Below, piece by piece: positions 61,218 to 64,000 of a stretch of 64,000 bases of DNA. The stretch lies in assembly GCA_020633465.1 (NCBI GenBank), contig JACKDN010000006.1:186001-250000 (forward strand), read 5' to 3'. How positions within the stretch are numbered: position 1 is the stretch's first letter; each line of letters starts with the position of its first letter. Under the pieces are notes generated by a model, which made no database searches, was not told the origin of the DNA, and saw nothing but the letters and a program-made list of their open reading frames with translations. A program made the position numbers and the translations under genes. The DNA comes from Myxococcales bacterium. GTDB taxonomy: Bacteria > Myxococcota_A > Bradymonadia > UBA7976 > UBA1532.

Positions 61218-61350
61218 GGACGAGGATACTAGGACGCTTCAGAGCGCCTCTCCAGCGCCGAGTGAACACCATTCGGCGAGGCGCCTGTTTCCTCTGCGCG
61301 CGACGCCCGCTCCAGCGGGCCGGGGCCCGTGAAGCGAAGTCCGGGAAGTC

Positions 61351-61409
61351 GGGGCGAGACGCGCAGGGCGGACGAAGAAAGCGAAATGTGATCGTCCTGA
61401 CCCCTTCGC
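61351..61409. repeat. 60-bp dispersed repeat, copy A
   Basis: GGGGCGAGACGCGCAGGGCG through ACCCCTTCGC. It matches copy B (62392-62451) at all but three positions (one inserted T, one G/C and one G/A difference). It is located about 90 bases upstream of the Phd antitoxin gene. On the minus strand both copies contain GGGGTCAGGACGATCACATT. Confidence 0.85.
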
Positions 61410-61498
61410 CCCCCCCAATCCTCGCGATCACCGGTTGGTCATCTTGAGCATCATGAGGCGCGCCGCCAAGATGGTACGCGTGCCGAGTGGGAGGTCGT

Positions 61499-61774
61499 AT
61501 GAAGAAGTCGCTCTCGGTCGCCGACGCCAAGAAGAGCTTCTCCGAGTGCCTGAGCCGGGCCGCTGCGGGAGAGCCGACGGTGATCACCCGCTACGGCCGC
61601 CCGGTGGCCGCCATCGTGCCGATCGACGAGATCGAAGCGGCACGCGGACCTCGGGGCCCCCGAGGCACTCTTCTGGATCTGGTCGACCTGGAAGACACCG
61701 ACGAGTTGGCGGAGGTGCTCGACCGGATCGTGGCCGAACGAGGCGCGCCGCGACCCGTGGCGGACTTCGACTGA
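61499..61774 (+). CDS. Phd/YefM-type antitoxin of a VapC toxin
   Basis: A 91-residue antitoxin. It has a Phd-fold start KKSLSVADAKKSFSECLSRA, EPTVITRYGRPVAAIVPIDE, then an acidic/hydrophobic C-terminal tail that would wrap the toxin (LVDLEDTDELAEVLDRIVAE). GGGAGG (61489-61494) lies 4 bases before ATG 61499. It is followed after one base by the PIN toxin gene. The pair sits between two copies of a 60-bp repeat. Confidence 0.88.
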   Translation: MKKSLSVADAKKSFSECLSRAAAGEPTVITRYGRPVAAIVPIDEIEAARGPRGPRGTLLDLVDLEDTDELAEVLDRIVAERGAPRPVADFD

Positions 61775-61775
61775 C

Positions 61776-62201
61776 GTGGCTGTCCTCTTCGACACGGACG
61801 CGATCTCGGAGTTGTGGCGACCGCGGCCGGCGCCCGCCTACCTCGAGTGGATCGCCGCACTCCATCTGGACGACCAGTGCACATCCGCGGTGGTGGTCGG
61901 AGAGTTGTTCAAGGGCGCCTATCGATCAGCGAGGCGGGAGAAGTACCTGGCGCTCATCGAGCGGCGGCTTCTGCCCCGGATGCGAGTCTTCCCCTACGAC
62001 ACGACGGTCGCCCGCCAGTACGGCCGCTGCCGCGCGGACCTCGAGCAGAAGGGAACGCCGGTCGCCGAAGCCGACCTGCAGATCGCCGCCACCGCGCTGG
62101 TGCACGGGCTGGAGTTGGTGACGGGCAACATCCGCCACTTCGAGAAGGTGCCCGGCTTGCGCATCAACCGCGCGCTCGCGGATGCGCGGCAGGCGGGGTG
62201 A
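61776..62201 (+). CDS. vapC: VapC-type PIN-domain ribonuclease toxin
   Basis: A 141-residue PIN nuclease. Magnesium-binding acidic residues are Asp6 (MAVLFDTDAISEL), Glu43 (VVVGELFKGA) and Asp100 (PVAEADLQIAATAL), with the closing VTGNIRHFEKVPGLRI typical of VapC. These toxins cut specific tRNAs or rRNA. The start GTG 61776 is one base after the antitoxin stop. It has the same codon style as its antitoxin. Repeat copy B begins 190 bases downstream. Confidence 0.9.
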   Translation: MAVLFDTDAISELWRPRPAPAYLEWIAALHLDDQCTSAVVVGELFKGAYRSARREKYLALIERRLLPRMRVFPYDTTVARQYGRCRADLEQKGTPVAEADLQIAATALVHGLELVTGNIRHFEKVPGLRINRALADARQAG

Positions 62202-62391
62202 GGCCGCACAGGGGCACTGAGATCGGCTCGATACCGACGACGACGTCCGAGCGTTGGGCGTCGAGGTTCCGCAGCCGGCCGCGTACTTCGGCGACCCGGT
62301 CGGGAACGGGTGCCGCGCGATCGATGCTCGTTTCCGAGCCGCGACGGCGGCGAGGTGCGATCGGGCCAGCGAGCGATCATCAGGGGGGATC
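62202..62391. other. Short gene-free stretch between vapC and repeat copy B
   Basis: I see no gene, hairpin or promoter of note here. Base use is not coding-like. Confidence 0.4.
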
Positions 62392-62451
62392 GGGGTCGAG
62401 ACGCGCAGGCCGGACAAAGAAAGCGAAATGTGATCGTCCTGACCCCTTCGC
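62392..62451. repeat. 60-bp dispersed repeat, copy B
   Basis: GGGGTCGAGACGCGCAGGCC through ACCCCTTCGC. It is nearly identical to copy A at 61351-61409. It abuts, at 62452, the point where the methyltransferase gene loses its reading, so it marks a breakpoint. Confidence 0.85.
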
Positions 62452-62452
62452 T

Positions 62453-62756
62453 CCTGGACGATCTGGATGCCCGCGCCCAACTTCTCGCGCGCCAGCTCGA
62501 TGATGTTGGGGTCCGCGTCGAGCCCAACGATCTCCGCGCTTGGGTGCTCACTGCGGAGGAGCCCGAGGAGCGTGCCTGTCCCGCTCCCGACGTCGAGGAT
62601 CCGTCGGGCGTCGCCGAGGCCTTCCGCAAGTCGCCTCTTGATGGTCAGCTCCCGCGTCGTCACCCGCACGACGGGGTCGTAGATGCGAGTGAGCGCGTGA
62701 AATCGAAGGGCCGGGATGAATGGCTTGTCCATGGTCGGTCTCGTCTCAGTGCTCAT
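62453..62756 (-). pseudogene. 5' fragment of a class I SAM-dependent methyltransferase gene
   Basis: From ATG 62756: the N-terminal helix and the SAM-binding motif I RRILDVGSGTGTLLGLL (about residues 52-68), then IVGLDADPNIIELAREKLGA (motif II). The similarity stops at GIQIVQE, where repeat copy B begins (62451), so only about 100 of the usual 200 or more residues remain. The frame happens to stay open beyond it, giving an artificial tail. It overlaps the stop of the small His-rich gene by 11 bases, so both were translated together. It lacks the substrate domain and is presumably non-functional. Confidence 0.75.
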
Positions 62757-62940
62757 GGTCCCCGTGGTCGTGGTGGTGGCCGTTTCCGGGAGGCGCTGGC
62801 GGCGCCGTCTCGTCCTGCGGACGTGGAGGGGCCTGGTCTGAGCTGCCAGAGGGTGGCGCGCCCGGCGCAACGTCGTCGCGGCCCATCGCCGTGTAGGCGC
62901 CCGGCCTCCAAGTGCCTGAAAGAACATCGATAATCGACAT
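62746..62940 (-). CDS. Small His-rich protein
   Basis: A 64-residue protein starting MSIIDVLSGTWRPGAYTAMG, then Pro/Gly-rich, and ending with the metal-binding-like tail NGHHHDHGDHEH. No family is recognised. It precedes the broken methyltransferase gene with an 11-base overlap. The His/Asp tail suggests zinc, nickel or cobalt binding. It is supported only by the tail and the coupled arrangement, so confidence is limited. Confidence 0.4.
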   Translation of the reverse strand: MSIIDVLSGTWRPGAYTAMGRDDVAPGAPPSGSSDQAPPRPQDETAPPAPPGNGHHHDHGDHEH

Positions 62941-63129
62941 CCGTCCGCCTTGCTATGGGTCGAAACGGAAGCCTGTATGTCCTCACGCGACGGGCACTTC
63001 GCACGACGCGCCACGGAGGAGAAGAGCACGCAGGCGACGACGACGGTGAGCCCCAGTGCCCTTGGGGAAGCGGAGCGCGATCTGCGCTCGGCACGGCGAG
63101 AGCCGCTGCCGAAACGGCCGCGCATCCGC
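62941..63129. other. Gene-poor stretch before the macrolide phosphotransferase gene
   Basis: About 190 bases with no confident gene. One minus-strand frame contains a hydrophobic stretch (GLTVVVACVLFSSVA) that could be the end of an uncharacterised small membrane protein, but it has no ribosome-binding site or family match. Confidence 0.35.
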
Positions 63130-63160
63130 TAGACAATAACCGACGCGTCGGTTATATACT
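63130..63160 (+). promoter_or_regulatory. Promoter and perfect 20-bp palindromic operator of the Mph(A)-like gene
   Basis: TAGACA (63130-63135) and TATACT (63155-63160), 19 bases apart, flank ATAACCGACGCGTCGGTTAT (63136-63155), a perfect palindrome that fills the spacer and touches the -10. Such placement is typical of TetR-family repressors. The enterobacterial mph(A) promoter controlled by MphR(A) carries a related half-site ATAACCGACG (from memory). The repressor gene itself is not in the window. Confidence 0.7.
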
Positions 63161-63187
63161 CCGGCCACACCCTCGTATGGAGCGTCC

Positions 63188-64000
63188 ATGACCCTGACCG
63201 CCGACACCGCTGCCGCCGACACCGCCGAACTGCGCGCGCTCGCAGCCCGCCACGGGCTTCGGCTGCAGGGCCCGCTGACCATCAACGAGCTCGGGCTCGA
63301 CTACCAAATTGTGATCTCTGCCGTCGAAGGCGGGACCCGGTGGGTATTGCGCATCCCTCGCCGTGCCGACGTGAGCGCCAAGGTGGAGAGGGAGGCGCGG
63401 GCGCTGGCGATGCTCAGGCGGCACCTGCCCTTCGCCGTGCCGGACTGGCGCATAGCAACCTCCGAGCTCGTCGCCTACCCACTGCTCGAGGACTCAACCG
63501 CGATCATCGTTGAGCCGGGCTCCACCATGCCCGAGTGGGTGATACCGCAGGACTCCGAGGTGTTTGCGAGGAGCTTCGCGACGGCGCTCGCCGCCCTGCA
63601 CGCGGTGCCAGTCGCCGCAGCCGAGGCTGCCGGAATGCTCGTGCGCACGCCGGCGCAGGCCCGTCAGAAAGTGGCGGACGACATCGACCGCGTCCGCCGG
63701 GAACTCGAGGTGAACGGGAAGCGACTTCATCGGTGGCAGCGCTGGCTGGACGACGACTCGTCGTGGCCGGACTTCTCCGTACCCGTGCACGGAGATCTCT
63801 ACGTGGGCCATGTACTCGTCGACAAGAGCGAGCGCGTGACGGGGATGATTGATTGGAGCGAGGCCCGTGTGGATGACCCCTGCATCGACATGACCTCGCA
63901 CCTGATGGTGTTCGGCGACGCGGGTTTGGCGAAACTCCTCCTCGCGTACGAGGCGGCTGGTGGGCGGACGTGGTCGCGGATGGCGCACCACACTGCGGAG
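63188..64000 (+). CDS. mph: Macrolide 2'-phosphotransferase, Mph(A)-like (3' end lies beyond the window)
   Basis: An APH-fold kinase expected to phosphorylate the 2'-OH of the macrolide desosamine using GTP. Residues visible are GPLTINELGLDYQIVI, TRWVLRIPRRADVSAKVERE (nucleotide-binding Lys region), TALAALHAVP, and the catalytic loop VHGDLYVGHVLVD (His201, Asp203), followed by the metal site MIDWSEARVDDPCIDM. By recall these blocks agree closely with the acquired Mph(A), far more than with other Mph types. 271 codons are seen; Mph(A) has 301 residues. The start is ATG 63188. A palindromic operator overlaps its promoter. Base composition is slightly lower in GC than in neighbouring housekeeping genes, which agrees with acquisition. 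Confidence 0.88.
   Translation, partial: MTLTADTAAADTAELRALAARHGLRLQGPLTINELGLDYQIVISAVEGGTRWVLRIPRRADVSAKVEREARALAMLRRHLPFAVPDWRIATSELVAYPLLEDSTAIIVEPGSTMPEWVIPQDSEVFARSFATALAALHAVPVAAAEAAGMLVRTPAQARQKVADDIDRVRRELEVNGKRLHRWQRWLDDDSSWPDFSVPVHGDLYVGHVLVDKSERVTGMIDWSEARVDDPCIDMTSHLMVFGDAGLAKLLLAYEAAGGRTWSRMAHHTAE

Noticed and set aside
62941..63125. A small membrane protein encoded on the minus strand upstream of the His-rich gene
   Set aside because: One hydrophobic stretch alone, with no ribosome-binding site, no family match and competing frames, is not enough.
63188..64000. A class 1 integron or an IS26/IS6100 unit around the Mph(A)-like gene
   Set aside because: No integrase, attC site or IS end is visible in the 1.8 kb upstream. 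Only the 60-bp repeats and toxin-antitoxin genes are there, and the downstream side is outside the window.

Overview
The window is very GC-rich, with G or C in almost every third codon position. It is packed with long secreted lipoproteins that have Cys-rich, MopE-type, kelch and FG-GAP domains, Gly/Asp/Pro-rich linkers, Ser/Thr kinases and FGE-sulfatase (SUMF1) domains. This style is typical of Myxococcota (former Deltaproteobacteria). That assignment is inferred from gene content and codon use; no rRNA or other marker gene is present. Many genes carry isolated apparent frameshifts, several explained by one missing or extra base in a C/G run. This suggests either indel errors in a long-read assembly or real decay.

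Layout. 1-4769: 5' part of a penicillin-binding protein 1C gene, a YceI protein, a Septu-like anti-phage pair (RecF/ABC-type ATPase plus HNH nuclease) and a small membrane protein. 4791-9689: a Ser/Thr kinase and a 1125-residue lipoprotein with about 19 MopE-type Cys/Asp repeats and an FG-GAP propeller. 9849-15547: lipid/acyl-CoA genes (thiolase, APH-type kinase, small DUF protein, acyl-CoA dehydrogenase) and a glycosyltransferase. 15548-22733: repeat-bearing intergenic DNA, a broken hypothetical gene, and a giant Cys-rich kelch lipoprotein that ends in an eight-cysteine domain resembling the animal uromodulin/GP2 D8C domain. 22793-23724: SpoIIAA-like and GST-like genes.

23788-34052 is a nitrogen-oxide module. 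NorR (minus strand) diverges from ric-norC-norB-norQ-norD-nirK-nirV-sco. Between them lie three GT-N7-AC NorR-type boxes and a sigma-54 -24/-12 promoter. Together these genes would reduce nitrite to NO (NirK) and NO to N2O (NorBC), assemble the NOR (NorQD), repair nitrosylated Fe-S/di-iron centres (Ric) and supply copper (Sco).

34012-42814: a flavin-binding/GNAT fusion divergent from a MocR-type regulator with a perfect inverted-repeat operator, small outer-membrane proteins, a minus-strand operon (lipoprotein, S1C protease, YiiX-like hydrolase) and a secreted C39-like protein. 42911-43710: a ParE/Phd-type toxin-antitoxin pair flanked by a diverged copy of the neighbouring permease 3' end. 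43657-51705: a tightly overlapping eight-gene minus-strand operon (DUF4139 lipoprotein, SdpA-like and SdpB/HTTM-like membrane proteins, a four-helix membrane protein, an alpha/alpha-toroid protein, an ABC ATPase and two ABC-2 permeases). This is the best candidate for an undescribed maturation/export system. 51816-56842: ArfB, a non-canonical Nramp transporter with a PilZ gene, SlyD, and a pseudokinase-SUMF1 protein, followed by a 162-bp MITE-like element. 57138-61217: a second giant MopE-type lipoprotein. 61351-64000 looks acquired: a Phd/VapC pair between two copies of a 60-bp repeat, a methyltransferase gene cut by one copy, and the 5' part of an Mph(A)-like macrolide phosphotransferase gene behind a 20-bp palindromic operator.
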